Shown here piece after piece: positions 12,158-20,085 of a DNA stretch of 22,797 nt. The stretch's first letter is position 1, and every line of letters starts with the position of its first letter. This stretch comes from a virus. Location of the stretch: positions 1 through 22,797 of IMG/VR virus record IMGVR_UViG_3300020733_000083; one strand, 5' to 3'. The notes below the pieces were generated by a model that worked only from the letters and a program-made list of their open reading frames with translations, made no database searches and was not told the origin of the DNA. A program made the translations under genes and the position numbers.

Positions 12158-12588
12158 TTAGCACTCCTTACTTGGTTGTAAAAATCAATCAATTCGTTGA
12201 GCTGTCGGATCGCTTTGTCCCCGTCTGCTGCGATGGTGACAAGAGATTGAGCAGCCGTTGGGTCAATGTCGCATCTTGCTTCGACCCCAGCTCTGGCGGC
12301 AGAGGCGGGATCGCTGGCGGGTTGTACGGCACGGAGCGAGAGGCGCAACTCGCCAGAAGCAACGTCAGACTTAAGTTTAATAATTTGTTGGTCAGCTTTT
12401 GCATTTGCATCTCTCAATTTGATTGCGTGATCGTTGGCCTCTTGCACGCGCTGTTGTTCGACTTGTCGGGTTTGCTCATTCAGTTGCGCAATCTGCGCCA
12501 CGTCTTCCAAGCGTTGATAGTGGATACCTTCAAAGAAAGCAGCCACGCACAGCGCCAGCGCGCCAAGAATCATATAGGGATTAAACAT
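12154..12588 (-). CDS. Rz: Inner-membrane spanin Rz-like, 144 aa
   Basis: One N-terminal membrane segment (about residues 5-20, M-I-L-G-A-L-A-L-C-V-A-A-F-F) followed by a long periplasmic coiled coil with many Gln, Glu and Lys residues. This is the i-spanin topology. Size and gene position (between holin candidate and lysozyme) fit. The start overlaps the end of the holin candidate by eight bases. A second gene, Rz1, is nested inside in another frame, as in lambda. With Rz1 it would fuse the inner and outer membranes at the last step of lysis. Confidence 0.88.
   Translation of the reverse strand: MFNPYMILGALALCVAAFFEGIHYQRLEDVAQIAQLNEQTRQVEQQRVQEANDHAIKLRDANAKADQQIIKLKSDVASGELRLSLRAVQPASDPASAARAGVEARCDIDPTAAQSLVTIAADGDKAIRQLNELIDFYNQVRSAK
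12189..12404 (-). CDS. Rz1: Outer-membrane spanin Rz1 lipoprotein, nested in Rz, 71 aa
   Basis: Encoded in a different frame wholly inside the Rz gene. It starts MQKLTNKLLN and has a lipobox L-L-A-S-C at about residue 16-20, then a Pro-rich segment (V-P-Y-N-P-P-A-I-P-P-L-P-P-E-L), the hallmark of o-spanins. Two ATGs are six bases apart; the second (12404) has GAGAG at good distance. The predicted mature form is about 52 residues. The nested arrangement matches the lambda Rz/Rz1 type. Confidence 0.88.
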   Translation of the reverse strand: MQKLTNKLLNLSLTLLLASCASRSVPYNPPAIPPLPPELGSKQDATLTQRLLNLLSPSQQTGTKRSDSSTN

Positions 12589-12856
12589 TGTCGCCCTTTT
12601 CTTTTACACGAGATTCTGTTTTCTTGGCAATTATCTTGTCAATAATCGTTGGCAAGAAAATCATCAAAGGCGTCAGAATGGCAAACATCGCTTTGTCGTT
12701 CAGACTTTGGCCTTCCATTGGCTGCGACACATGGATCAGCCCATAAAGTATAGCGAAGATGCCCCCTACGAAAGCGATAGACAATGACGCTTCCAACAGC
12801 ATCAGCGAGAGCGATTCAAAGAAATCACCCCATTGTTCAGGCGTCCAATTTTTCAT
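12581..12856 (-). CDS. Holin candidate, 91 aa
   Basis: Two predicted membrane segments (about residues 16-42 and 57-76) and a charged C-terminal tail (K-K-T-E-S-R-V-K-E-K), the topology of class II holins. It lies directly before Rz and overlaps it. No other protein in the cassette fits better, though several other small membrane proteins are nearby. Function inferred from topology and position. Confidence 0.7.
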   Translation of the reverse strand: MKNWTPEQWGDFFESLSLMLLEASLSIAFVGGIFAILYGLIHVSQPMEGQSLNDKAMFAILTPLMIFLPTIIDKIIAKKTESRVKEKGDNV

Positions 12857-13029
12857 GGTTTGTCCTTATTAATCTTTACTAGCTGCTCAGGGCAAGTTGC
12901 AGTGACTGAACAGATTGGCGGCTTGCATTCTTTTTTGTCCCAGTTGGTTGGGTCTTGGCATGGATACCTAAAATGATCTTCGCAACCTGATAACAATATC
13001 AGCAAAGCTATTGCGATGCTTTTTTGCAT
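12853..13029 (-). CDS. Cys-rich lipoprotein, 58 aa
   Basis: A 58-aa frame starting MQKSIAIALLILLSGC, with a clear lipobox L-S-G-C16, then E-D-H-F-R-Y-P-C, W-D-K-K-E-C-K-P-P-I-C and T-A-T-C-P-E. Four Cys residues remain after the lipid-bearing one and could form two disulfides in the periplasm. Its stop overlaps the holin candidate start (ATGA), and its start overlaps the 67-aa gene by 22 bases. I recall similar short lipoproteins next to lysis genes in aquatic phages but cannot verify it here. Role unknown. Confidence 0.8.
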   Translation of the reverse strand: MQKSIAIALLILLSGCEDHFRYPCQDPTNWDKKECKPPICSVTATCPEQLVKINKDKP

Positions 13030-13211
13030 ATTTCCAGCTCCTGTTTCAATTCTTTGATTTTGCGCAAGCCCAATTTACGTTCTTCCATTGTCCACCAATA
13101 TGCGCCTGACGCAATCAGCATCACAAGCGCGACCGTCAGCGCGATAGCCGTTATCCGTAGATTTCGTATCGTCGCGTCATATCTTCCTGAATCAGCAGTT
13201 CTATCGCGCAT
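13008..13211 (-). CDS. Small single-span membrane protein, 67 aa
   Basis: N-terminal 17 residues are polar (M-R-D-R-T-A-D-S-G-R-Y-D), followed by one membrane segment at about 20-42 and a Lys/Glu-rich helical tail ending K-K-A-S-Q. It overlaps the preceding 192-aa gene by 61 bases and the following lipoprotein gene by 22 bases. Such an arrangement is compatible with an accessory spanin-like, antiholin-like or structural membrane protein. No family recognised. Confidence 0.65.
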   Translation of the reverse strand: MRDRTADSGRYDATIRNLRITAIALTVALVMLIASGAYWWTMEERKLGLRKIKELKQELEICKKASQ

Positions 13212-13729
13212 ACGGTGCCTACGATGGTTACAACTCCTAGGATGATAGCCAATACCAAGGAAATATTTTGACGAATTCGTGCCAAACGGTACTGTCTTTT
13301 GGCCTCAGCTTGCTGCTCGGCCAGTTCTTTGGCTCGTTTTGCCGCCTCACGCTCGTTGATCAGGCGTTGACGCTCATCCACAATTTCTCGCCACAGGTCT
13401 GGCATACCCAGCTCATAGCGCACCATGTGCTCTAGTTCGGCGTAGTAGCGCCGTATCTCTCGCAAGCGCATCACGTTATCGATAGCTTCCATCGTGACAT
13501 TGCGCGGTTTGCCAGCGGCCATGTCCTTTTTGGCCTGCTCTTTTTGTTTTTCGTGCTCGTCTTCTAGATGCTGTTGGCCTTGGAAAAACGAAGAAAGCAT
13601 CCCCCCAACTTCGTGGGTGATGCCAGACAGATCATGGCCTGTTTTCTTTAAATCTTGGTAGATGCCGATGGCACCTTGGATACCCGAATACGCGGCCTTA
13701 CATGCTGCAAAGGCGGTTATCGGATCCAC
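13151..13729 (-). CDS. Phage protein with C-terminal membrane anchor, 192 aa, GTG start
   Basis: Starts at a GTG (13729), one base after the stop of the 59-aa gene, with only a weak AAGTGA upstream. The N-terminus is D-P-I-T-A-F-A-A-C-K-A-A-Y-S-G-I-Q. The middle is charged and helical (E-R-Q-R-L-I-N-E-R-E-A-A-K-R-A-K-E), and one membrane segment lies at about 156-181. It resembles uncharacterised proteins found near lysis or tail genes in aquatic phages, from memory. A tail-anchored protein with a large cytoplasmic coiled coil is the most that can be said. Confidence 0.75.
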   Translation of the reverse strand: MDPITAFAACKAAYSGIQGAIGIYQDLKKTGHDLSGITHEVGGMLSSFFQGQQHLEDEHEKQKEQAKKDMAAGKPRNVTMEAIDNVMRLREIRRYYAELEHMVRYELGMPDLWREIVDERQRLINEREAAKRAKELAEQQAEAKRQYRLARIRQNISLVLAIILGVVTIVGTVCAIELLIQEDMTRRYEIYG

Positions 13730-13730
13730 A

Positions 13731-13910
13731 TCACTTTACATGCGACAAGAATGTAAAGACTATACCTGCCATCGAACAAATCATAAGCCCCGCAGAGGTG
13801 ATCATAATTTGTTCGATGCGCTTTAGACGCGCGTTGATGACTTCATAGCGCAACGCACAAACTTCTTCGTGCGTACTTAATCGGGCATCAGTTTGGTCAA
13901 TGGTCGCCAT
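13731..13910 (-). CDS. XhlA-like small membrane protein, 59 aa
   Basis: A 59-aa frame starting MATIDQTDARLSTHEEV, with a polar helical N-terminus (about 1-34) followed by a membrane segment at about 37-56. This is the topology of XhlA-type holin-associated proteins. It lies between the 83-aa gene and the 192-aa gene with almost no spacing. No good Shine-Dalgarno sequence precedes it, and coupling is likely. Assignment is by topology only. Confidence 0.65.
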   Translation of the reverse strand: MATIDQTDARLSTHEEVCALRYEVINARLKRIEQIMITSAGLMICSMAGIVFTFLSHVK

Positions 13911-13913
13911 ATA

Positions 13914-14165
13914 TCAAGCCTGTGCTGGTTCGCTTGAAGATGGTGCGGCTTCGGTTTGTGTTTCAACTGGTGTTTCAGCTGGTGCAGCAGCTTTAACAGC
14001 ATCTTCAATGGCTTGCATCTGAGCGCCGACGACTTGCTGGAACTGAATGGTCAACAGCGCTGTCTCGACCGATGGGCGGCTACCGATGTAGTCAAAAATT
14101 GCCTTGACCAAGCCAGCAGGCACAGTGACAGGTTGCGTAGTAAAAATTTGTTGAGGTTGCATCAT
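13914..14165 (-). CDS. Hypothetical Ala/Pro/Glu-tailed protein, 83 aa
   Basis: N-terminal half has T-V-P-A-G-L-V-K-A-I-F-D-Y-I-G-S-R-P; the C-terminal third is low-complexity (Ala, Glu, Pro, Ser). GGAG lies before two adjacent ATGs, of which the second has better spacing. It sits between fibre-associated genes and the membrane-protein block. No domain recognised. Confidence 0.65.
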   Translation of the reverse strand: MMQPQQIFTTQPVTVPAGLVKAIFDYIGSRPSVETALLTIQFQQVVGAQMQAIEDAVKAAAPAETPVETQTEAAPSSSEPAQA

Positions 14166-14216
14166 TAAACTCCATTTTTACCAACAAAAGGGTGTTGGCT
14201 TCCCTTTGAAAGTGTA

Positions 14217-14642
14217 TCACGCATTATCAGAAATTGCGCTTTCTACAGGCGCAATAGCATCCCGCAATTGTTGGGTTGTCGTACATGAAGCAATAGTCGT
14301 TCTTGCAGTAGACAACAAAGAAAGCCAATCAGTGTCTGAAAGTTTATTTTCTATGCCAGCGCCTGTATTTGTTGCTCTATGATTTACTTCTATTTTTGCA
14401 ATAGAATTTAATTTTGATTGTTGTTGAGCAATAGCTTTTGTAATATTGACAGATATTGTTGAACCATTTAATTCCCATGAATTAAAAAAATCATTGTCTG
14501 AAATAGGCAAAATAGAATCATCAACAATTATTGAATGGTCAGGAGTGTCTTTTGTTTTTACATCATCAATATGAATTTCACCTGTAGGGACACAAACAGA
14601 AACACCGCCATCTTCATTTGTGAAAACAATTACTTGAGCCAT
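14217..14642 (-). CDS. Conserved phage protein near the fibre gene, 141 aa
   Basis: Begins MAQVIVFTNEDGGVSVCVPTG, followed by K-D-T-P-D-H-S-I-I-V-D and D-F-F-N-S-W-E-L-N-G-S. This N-terminal pattern recurs in short phage proteins encoded beside tail-fibre genes. AAGGAAAAATA precedes the ATG, and it lies ten bases after the fibre gene. It may be a fibre-assembly or fibre-associated protein; function is not established. Confidence 0.75.
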   Translation of the reverse strand: MAQVIVFTNEDGGVSVCVPTGEIHIDDVKTKDTPDHSIIVDDSILPISDNDFFNSWELNGSTISVNITKAIAQQQSKLNSIAKIEVNHRATNTGAGIENKLSDTDWLSLLSTARTTIASCTTTQQLRDAIAPVESAISDNA

Positions 14643-14651
14643 TATTTTTCC

Positions 14652-17600
14652 TTATCTAAAAATTGCCACATTAACAGTGAGTTGGTTTTGCGCCGAACCA
14701 GTATCAGTTCCAAAACCTGTCAAACGCAAAGATGTCGTTGCTGGCGCTGTTTTTCTGCTTCCTTGAATACCAGCATATCCCGAGCCAGAACCGTCAACCC
14801 CGTTGTTCACGCCCGTAACATACGCATAGTTTGTATCAGCAAGCGTTATTGAAAAGTTTACCGTGTAATCACCTGTTCCATTGTAAGTAACTGAACTTAC
14901 ATTTAAAGAAGCCCTTGGTGAGTTTGTGCCGCTTATAGTTCCATTAAAGTTAACCCACAATTGACAAACGCCGCCACTCATAGGAGAACTATTTGTAATG
15001 GTCACACCACCAGTGGATGCACTAACAGAAATGCCAGTGCCAGCAGAAATTGAAGTTACAGGAGTTGCATAGGTTTGGTCGCCACGCAAATATGTAGAAC
15101 TGGAAGCAGTGCCTGAACCAAGTCTTGCAGTTGGCACAGTTCCTGATGCAAGATTGGAAGCATTGGTGTAGTAGCTTGCGGATTGTCCATTCAACTGGGT
15201 AGCGTTAGTTGCTGTACCAACAGTTAAAGTACTTGGCGCAACATAAGTAGGCGCGCTTGCGCCAGCTGTTAGAACATAACCTGAAGTGCCAAGAGCAAGG
15301 AATGAAGTCGCTCCCGAACCTGTGTTGTATGCCAAAGAGCCAGCCGCACCACCCAAAATATTGGTTGTATTGGTTGAGTTTGTTACAGCTGTTGTTCCAA
15401 TTGCTGTTGCAATTTGAGAGCCAGTAGCCGCAGAAAGCGCAGTTCCATTGCCGTATAAAACGCCAGTGATACTTGTGCTTAAAGTAATTGCGGGTGTAGT
15501 TGTTGCGGTTGCAACAGTTCCAGCAAAACCGTTTGCGGAAACAACAGAAACACTTGTCACAGTGCCCGAACTACCTGAACCGTTAGATGCGGCTGTGATT
15601 CGACCGTAAGCATCAACGGTAATGTTCGCTGCTGTATAAGAACCTGCGGTCACAGCCGTTGTTGACAAAGCCAATACTGGAGTTGTTCCACCAGTAGATG
15701 AAATTTGACCTGTCGTGCCGCTGACCGATTGGACAGGCGTATAAGTCAAAGCAGTAGTGACATCGCTAGAAGTAAGCGTTACAGCGCCTGTTCTAGTGTT
15801 GAAAGAAGTCACACCACCAGCGCCATTTGATGCGGCTGTGATTCGACCGTAAGCATCAACAGTAATGTTTGCTGTTGTATATGAGCCAGCTGTGACAGCT
15901 GTAGTGCCAAGAGCAATCGTGACAGCCGAAGAACCGTTGTAACTTGTTCCTGTCAAGCCAGTGCCAATTGTCAAGGCATTCAAGTTTGAGCCAAGAGAAA
16001 CACCCGAAATGGTACTGTTAGCTAATTGACTATTACTAATAGTTCCTGATAATGCTGTTGTTGGTATGGTTGTCGATGCAGTCATTGCACCTGTTCCATT
16101 TCCATACACATACCCCGTCAATGATGTTGCGCCAGTTCCACCATAAGCCGCACCAATCGCATTGCCATTCCAAGTGCCATTAGTATATGAACCAGCCCAA
16201 GAAAGTGTATTGGTAGACCAACTTGCATTTGATGGCGCAACATTATGGTAATCCCAAGAGCCAGCCGCAATCGAATTGCTTATCAAAACAACTTGAATAT
16301 ATGCGCCCGATTGGGTAGTGCAAACTGTTGTTCCCGAATTGTTTTTAATAACAATCGTGCCTGACGATTGGTTATTGTTAAAAGTAAACAATGCACCATT
16401 TGGCAATGTTGTTGCATCAGGCAATTGAATTGTTTGACCGCCTGAACCTGTAATCAACCAATTTTGAACCGATGCAACTGTCAAAACAATTGCTGTCCCA
16501 CTTGCGGCTTGTGAAGTAAAACCTTCAAAAACACAATTTGCATTGATGTTTGCATTGGCATCACGCAAAACAACTGAATTTGCACCGCTGGATGCCGTGA
16601 CTCCAGTTCCACCATTGGCAACAGCCAAAACTCCTGTCACCCCAGTTGTCAAAGGCAATCCAGTAGCATTGGTCAAAGTACCCGAAGAAGGTGTACCCAA
16701 TGCGCCGCCATTGACCACAAAAGCGCCAACACTGCCAGTATTTAAAGCAAGAGCAGTTGCAACGCCTGTTCCCAATCCTGTGATTGAAGTCACAGCTGGT
16801 GTCACTGTTGTATTACTAGCCGCTGTCAGCTGACCTTGAGCATTGACAGTGAAAGTGCCGACCTGAGTGGCAGAGCCATAAGAACCAGAACTCACAGTAG
16901 TGTTGGTGATGCTGAATGTGTTACCTGTCAGCGTCAGTCCTGTGCCAGCCAAATAAGTGCCAGCGCCACTAAATTGAACCCAAGTGACGGGGGTAGTGCC
17001 CAGAGTGCCGCCCGGGTCAACTGTACAAGTCCACCCAGTGTCAGCTTGTGTTGTACCTTCTTCCACAAACACAAACGCAGAAACCAACTGACTCCATGTA
17101 TTTGCATCCGATGAGCGAGTCCATGCGCCCGAGGAAGAAACATAAATACCATTGTTTTGAGACAGCGATTGGTTTTTAACCAAAACTCGGCTTGAAGATG
17201 TTGTCACACCATCAATAGTTTGTTCGCCTGACAATGTAATGTTTGCAGTTGTTGCAACCAAAACTGGGGATTTAGGAGCAAGACCTTGAGCTACTGTGTC
17301 AACATACAACTTGTTTGCAATGTCGGTCGTATTTACAGGGGCTGAAGAAATAGAACCAGTGGTCAAAGTGACCGCATTGATGGTTGTATTTGTTACCGCA
17401 GTAATTTGACCTTGTGCATTAGTGGTGATAACAGGAACTTGATACGATGAACCGTAAGTACCCGCTGTTCCCACATTACCAAGTGCAATAGTGACCGCTG
17501 AACCTCCGTTGTAGGATGTTCCTGTCAATCCTGTTCCAATGGTCAAGGAATTGGAAACTTGGGTCGCAGTTCCTGTCAAATTGGCTGTGATTGTTCCAGC

Positions 17601-19778
17601 ACTAAAGTTGCCTGAAGCATCTCGAGCCACAATGGTTGATGCTGTGTTTGCATTTGTTGCATCAGTGGCGATTGTCACAGCCGATGAACCATTGTAGGAA
17701 CTGCCTGTCAAATGAGTTCCAAATGTCAAGCTGTACAAATTAGACCCAAGCGAAACACTTGAAATGGTGCTGTTGGCTAATTGAGCGTTTGTAATAGTTC
17801 CTGAAAGGGCTGTTGTAGGAATGGTGGTCGATGCTGTCATCGTGCCTGTACCATTGCCGTACACATAACCAGTTAATGTTGTTGCACCTGTTCCACCATT
17901 AGAAGGTGTAATTGTTGTTGCATTCCAAGTTCCTGTTGTAACAGTGCCGAGCGTGACCAAGCTGGTAGAACCAGCCAAGGGCGATGCACCAACAGAGTTA
18001 TAGGAAATGGTGACAGGTGAACTGCCATTAAAAGTTGAACCTGATGCCGCACCTGACCCGCTGTTGTTGAATGTCAAAGCATTGGGTGTGTCAGCGGTCA
18101 CGGTTGTTGAGCCGCCCAAAGAAACCAAATTCCCATTGATTGTGATTGACGAATAAGTCAATCCTGAATTTGGAATGGTAGTTTGAACACTGATTTGACT
18201 GCCGCCATTGGCATATACATAACCTGTGTAATTGCCAAGCGTGACCGCACCCGATGCGCTCAATGTTGTGAATTTACCAGTGCTAGGAGTTGTTGCTCCG
18301 ATTGGCGTATTGTCCAAACTGTCAAGAGTTAAAGAAACTCCCGAAATCGTCCCGCCTGTAATTGCAACAGAATTTGCATTTTGGGTGGACATTGTTCCCA
18401 AGCCTGAAACTTGGGTATTGCTGATTGCAATAGAGACAGTTGAAGCGGCGGTCAGTTGGCCTTGGGCATTTACCGTAAAAGTGCCAACCGAGCCAGCCGA
18501 GCCATAAGACCCAGCAGTCACAGCCGTGTTCGCAATAGAAACTGTTTGAGAAGCCGAACCGTCAAAACTTCCGCTGTTTAATCCAGTTCCAAAAGTCAAA
18601 GGATGAATTGTGGCGGCTGTAATTGTTCCGCTTCCACCCAATGCAACAGTCACGCCGTTGTAAGTCACTGAACTGTTGTTCAACGCACTATTTGGAATGT
18701 TTGTCAGGGTATTTGTTGAGCCATTGATGCTGACACCAGCAAAAGTTGTCAAAGTTCCACCAAGCGCCAAATTGATCGAACCAATAGTCACTGATGAATT
18801 TTGCAAACTTGAATTTGGAATCGGCGCATTGATTTGACTTGGAGCAATGCTGATTGGTGTATTTGATGCACTGGTTACTTGACCTTGTGCATTCAAAACC
18901 AGTGTTGGCACTGATGCCGCAACACCATAAGAACCAGCGGCCACACCTGTATTTGTGATGCTGAACTGTGTTCCAGTTAATGTCAAACCCGTACCAGCGG
19001 TATAAGTGCCCATACCTGAGAACTGAGTCCAAACAATAGGAGTGACTCCAATTGTCCCCGACTCGGGCGCGATCACATTCCAGCCAGTGTTGGTATAGAG
19101 AGTGCCGTTTTGAACAAATGTCGAAGCGCCGGGTACTTGTGACCATGCCGACATATCGTTTGATCTAGCCCAAGCCGTAGTGCTCGCAACATAAATACCG
19201 TTATCAGCTTGATTTGATTGATTTTTTACAAGAACCCTGTCGCCCGCCAAAGTGGTGTATCCGTCAATGACTTGCAATCCTGACAAAGTAATTGCAGTAG
19301 TTGTCGCGCATTGACATTCGCCTTTTGAAGTTCCTTGCGAAATTGAATCTGCATAAGCCTTGTTTACCAAATCAGTGGCTTGTGTTGGCGCGGAAACAAC
19401 TTGCCCTGTTTGGGTAAGCATATTTGAGAATGATGCCGAATAAAGCCCATTCTCCAAACCATAAATTTGAGCAAATGCACTACCAGTGCCAGCAGTCATC
19501 AAGTTTACAATATAACTGCCAATTGCCCAAGCTTTAGCAACTGTACCTTCTTGTCCTCGCTGTACAGTCAATACGTCGTCAGCTATGTTAGTGCAAAGGA
19601 CAATTTCATTAATGAGTTGACTTTGCGTACTAACAAGCGTCAATTTAATTGCTTGATTTGTAGAAGGTGCTGGAAAGTATGACCCAGTTCCCGCCGCAAC
19701 AGTGATGGTTGTGTCGGTGCTTGCAATCGGAAGAGCAAGAGCAGTTTGCGCTTGATTTGCAAATAATAAAGTGGTCAT
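14652..19778 (-). CDS. Giant repetitive tail-fibre / receptor-binding protein, 1708 aa
   Basis: A Ser/Thr/Gly/Ala-rich fibre protein. The N-terminal ~100 residues match the N-terminus of the 376-aa fibre-like protein (shared R-G-Q-E-G-T) and probably attach to the tail. The middle holds six copies of an N/D-A-Q/Y-G-Q/R-x-T-A-x-S motif and two large duplicated blocks. Near the end, T-Q-L-N-G-Q-S-A-S-Y-Y-T-N-A-S-N-L-A-S-G and T-Y-L-R-G-D-Q-T-Y-A are standard fibre repeats. The last ~105 residues (from W-V-N-F-N-G, with N-G-T-G-D-Y-T-V-N-F) resemble receptor-binding tips of phage fibres. GAGG precedes the ATG. No protease or chaperone motif was recognised. Confidence 0.85.
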   Translation of the reverse strand: MTTLLFANQAQTALALPIASTDTTITVAAGTGSYFPAPSTNQAIKLTLVSTQSQLINEIVLCTNIADDVLTVQRGQEGTVAKAWAIGSYIVNLMTAGTGSAFAQIYGLENGLYSASFSNMLTQTGQVVSAPTQATDLVNKAYADSISQGTSKGECQCATTTAITLSGLQVIDGYTTLAGDRVLVKNQSNQADNGIYVASTTAWARSNDMSAWSQVPGASTFVQNGTLYTNTGWNVIAPESGTIGVTPIVWTQFSGMGTYTAGTGLTLTGTQFSITNTGVAAGSYGVAASVPTLVLNAQGQVTSASNTPISIAPSQINAPIPNSSLQNSSVTIGSINLALGGTLTTFAGVSINGSTNTLTNIPNSALNNSSVTYNGVTVALGGSGTITAATIHPLTFGTGLNSGSFDGSASQTVSIANTAVTAGSYGSAGSVGTFTVNAQGQLTAASTVSIAISNTQVSGLGTMSTQNANSVAITGGTISGVSLTLDSLDNTPIGATTPSTGKFTTLSASGAVTLGNYTGYVYANGGSQISVQTTIPNSGLTYSSITINGNLVSLGGSTTVTADTPNALTFNNSGSGAASGSTFNGSSPVTISYNSVGASPLAGSTSLVTLGTVTTGTWNATTITPSNGGTGATTLTGYVYGNGTGTMTASTTIPTTALSGTITNAQLANSTISSVSLGSNLYSLTFGTHLTGSSYNGSSAVTIATDATNANTASTIVARDASGNFSAGTITANLTGTATQVSNSLTIGTGLTGTSYNGGSAVTIALGNVGTAGTYGSSYQVPVITTNAQGQITAVTNTTINAVTLTTGSISSAPVNTTDIANKLYVDTVAQGLAPKSPVLVATTANITLSGEQTIDGVTTSSSRVLVKNQSLSQNNGIYVSSSGAWTRSSDANTWSQLVSAFVFVEEGTTQADTGWTCTVDPGGTLGTTPVTWVQFSGAGTYLAGTGLTLTGNTFSITNTTVSSGSYGSATQVGTFTVNAQGQLTAASNTTVTPAVTSITGLGTGVATALALNTGSVGAFVVNGGALGTPSSGTLTNATGLPLTTGVTGVLAVANGGTGVTASSGANSVVLRDANANINANCVFEGFTSQAASGTAIVLTVASVQNWLITGSGGQTIQLPDATTLPNGALFTFNNNQSSGTIVIKNNSGTTVCTTQSGAYIQVVLISNSIAAGSWDYHNVAPSNASWSTNTLSWAGSYTNGTWNGNAIGAAYGGTGATSLTGYVYGNGTGAMTASTTIPTTALSGTISNSQLANSTISGVSLGSNLNALTIGTGLTGTSYNGSSAVTIALGTTAVTAGSYTTANITVDAYGRITAASNGAGGVTSFNTRTGAVTLTSSDVTTALTYTPVQSVSGTTGQISSTGGTTPVLALSTTAVTAGSYTAANITVDAYGRITAASNGSGSSGTVTSVSVVSANGFAGTVATATTTPAITLSTSITGVLYGNGTALSAATGSQIATAIGTTAVTNSTNTTNILGGAAGSLAYNTGSGATSFLALGTSGYVLTAGASAPTYVAPSTLTVGTATNATQLNGQSASYYTNASNLASGTVPTARLGSGTASSSTYLRGDQTYATPVTSISAGTGISVSASTGGVTITNSSPMSGGVCQLWVNFNGTISGTNSPRASLNVSSVTYNGTGDYTVNFSITLADTNYAYVTGVNNGVDGSGSGYAGIQGSRKTAPATTSLRLTGFGTDTGSAQNQLTVNVAIFR
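15911..16145 (-). repeat. Fibre duplication B, copy 2
   Basis: Encodes a block from G-G-T-G-A-T-S-L-T-G-Y-V-Y-G-N-G to S-Y-N-G-S-S-A-V-T-I-A. It matches 17668-17901 closely, including T-A-S-T-T-I-P-T-T-A-L-S-G-T. Boundaries approximate. Confidence 0.7.
16803..17335 (-). repeat. Fibre duplication A, copy 2
   Basis: Encodes a block of about 178 residues from D-I-A-N-K-L-Y-V-D to N-A-Q-G-Q-L-T-A-A-S-N. It contains R-V-L-V-K-N-Q, N-N-G-I-Y-V, and G-T-G-L-T-L-T-G, all shared with 18850-19383. Boundaries approximate. Confidence 0.7.
17668..17901 (-). repeat. Fibre duplication B, copy 1
   Basis: Counterpart of 15911-16145 about 1.75 kb away, sharing most residues including G-Y-V-Y-G-N-G-T-G and Q-L-A-N-S-T-I-S. 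Boundaries approximate. Confidence 0.7.
18850..19383 (-). repeat. Fibre duplication A, copy 1
   Basis: Counterpart of 16803-17335 about 2.05 kb away, sharing R-V-L-V-K-N-Q, D-N-G-I-Y-V-A-S, S-D-M/A-x-x-W-S-Q, T-G-W and W-T/V-Q-F-S-G. Boundaries approximate. Confidence 0.7.
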
Positions 19779-19802
19779 ACAGTCCTCAAGCGAAACTTGT
19801 TT

Positions 19803-20075
19803 TTACAAAATTGTGTAAGTGTCGTTAGCCGCACCAGTAAATTTGACAGTGGTAGCAGGATACGTCAGCGCATAAACCAGTTGACCTGTTTCAGTCAAAG
19901 TTGGTGTGACAGCTGAATAGTAAGTCGTACCATTGTCAAAAGAAAGTTGGATTGCTCGGCTTCCGTTCGATGAGTTAAGAATTAGCGTTGCGGGGTATTG
20001 AATGCCGGGGTTTGGCAAAGCGACAACAGCTGTTGTTGTTGTCAAAGTTCCTGTGATTGGGCTTCCGTAATTCAT
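19803..20075 (-). CDS. Small putative tail-associated protein, 90 aa
   Basis: A 90-aa Thr/Ser-rich, beta-rich protein beginning MNYGSPITGTLTTTT, with S-F-D-N-G-T-T-Y-Y near the centre and F-T-G-A-A-N-D-T-Y at the end. It is flanked by fibre genes in the same operon with GAGGAG upstream. Its composition suggests a virion-surface or fibre component. No family recognised. Confidence 0.7.
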   Translation of the reverse strand: MNYGSPITGTLTTTTAVVALPNPGIQYPATLILNSSNGSRAIQLSFDNGTTYYSAVTPTLTETGQLVYALTYPATTVKFTGAANDTYTIL

Positions 20076-20085
20076 GTATTTCTCC

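Noticed and set aside
14181-14198. 6-bp hairpin (CCAACA / TGTTGG) between the 141-aa and 83-aa genes as a terminator
   Set aside because: The stem is short and no T-run follows on the minus strand; it is not convincing as an intrinsic terminator.
16543-16833. Plus-strand frames of 70-100 codons inside the fibre gene
   Set aside because: They are products of the repetitive Thr/Ser/Gly codons of the fibre read in reverse, with Val/Pro/Ala low-complexity translations.
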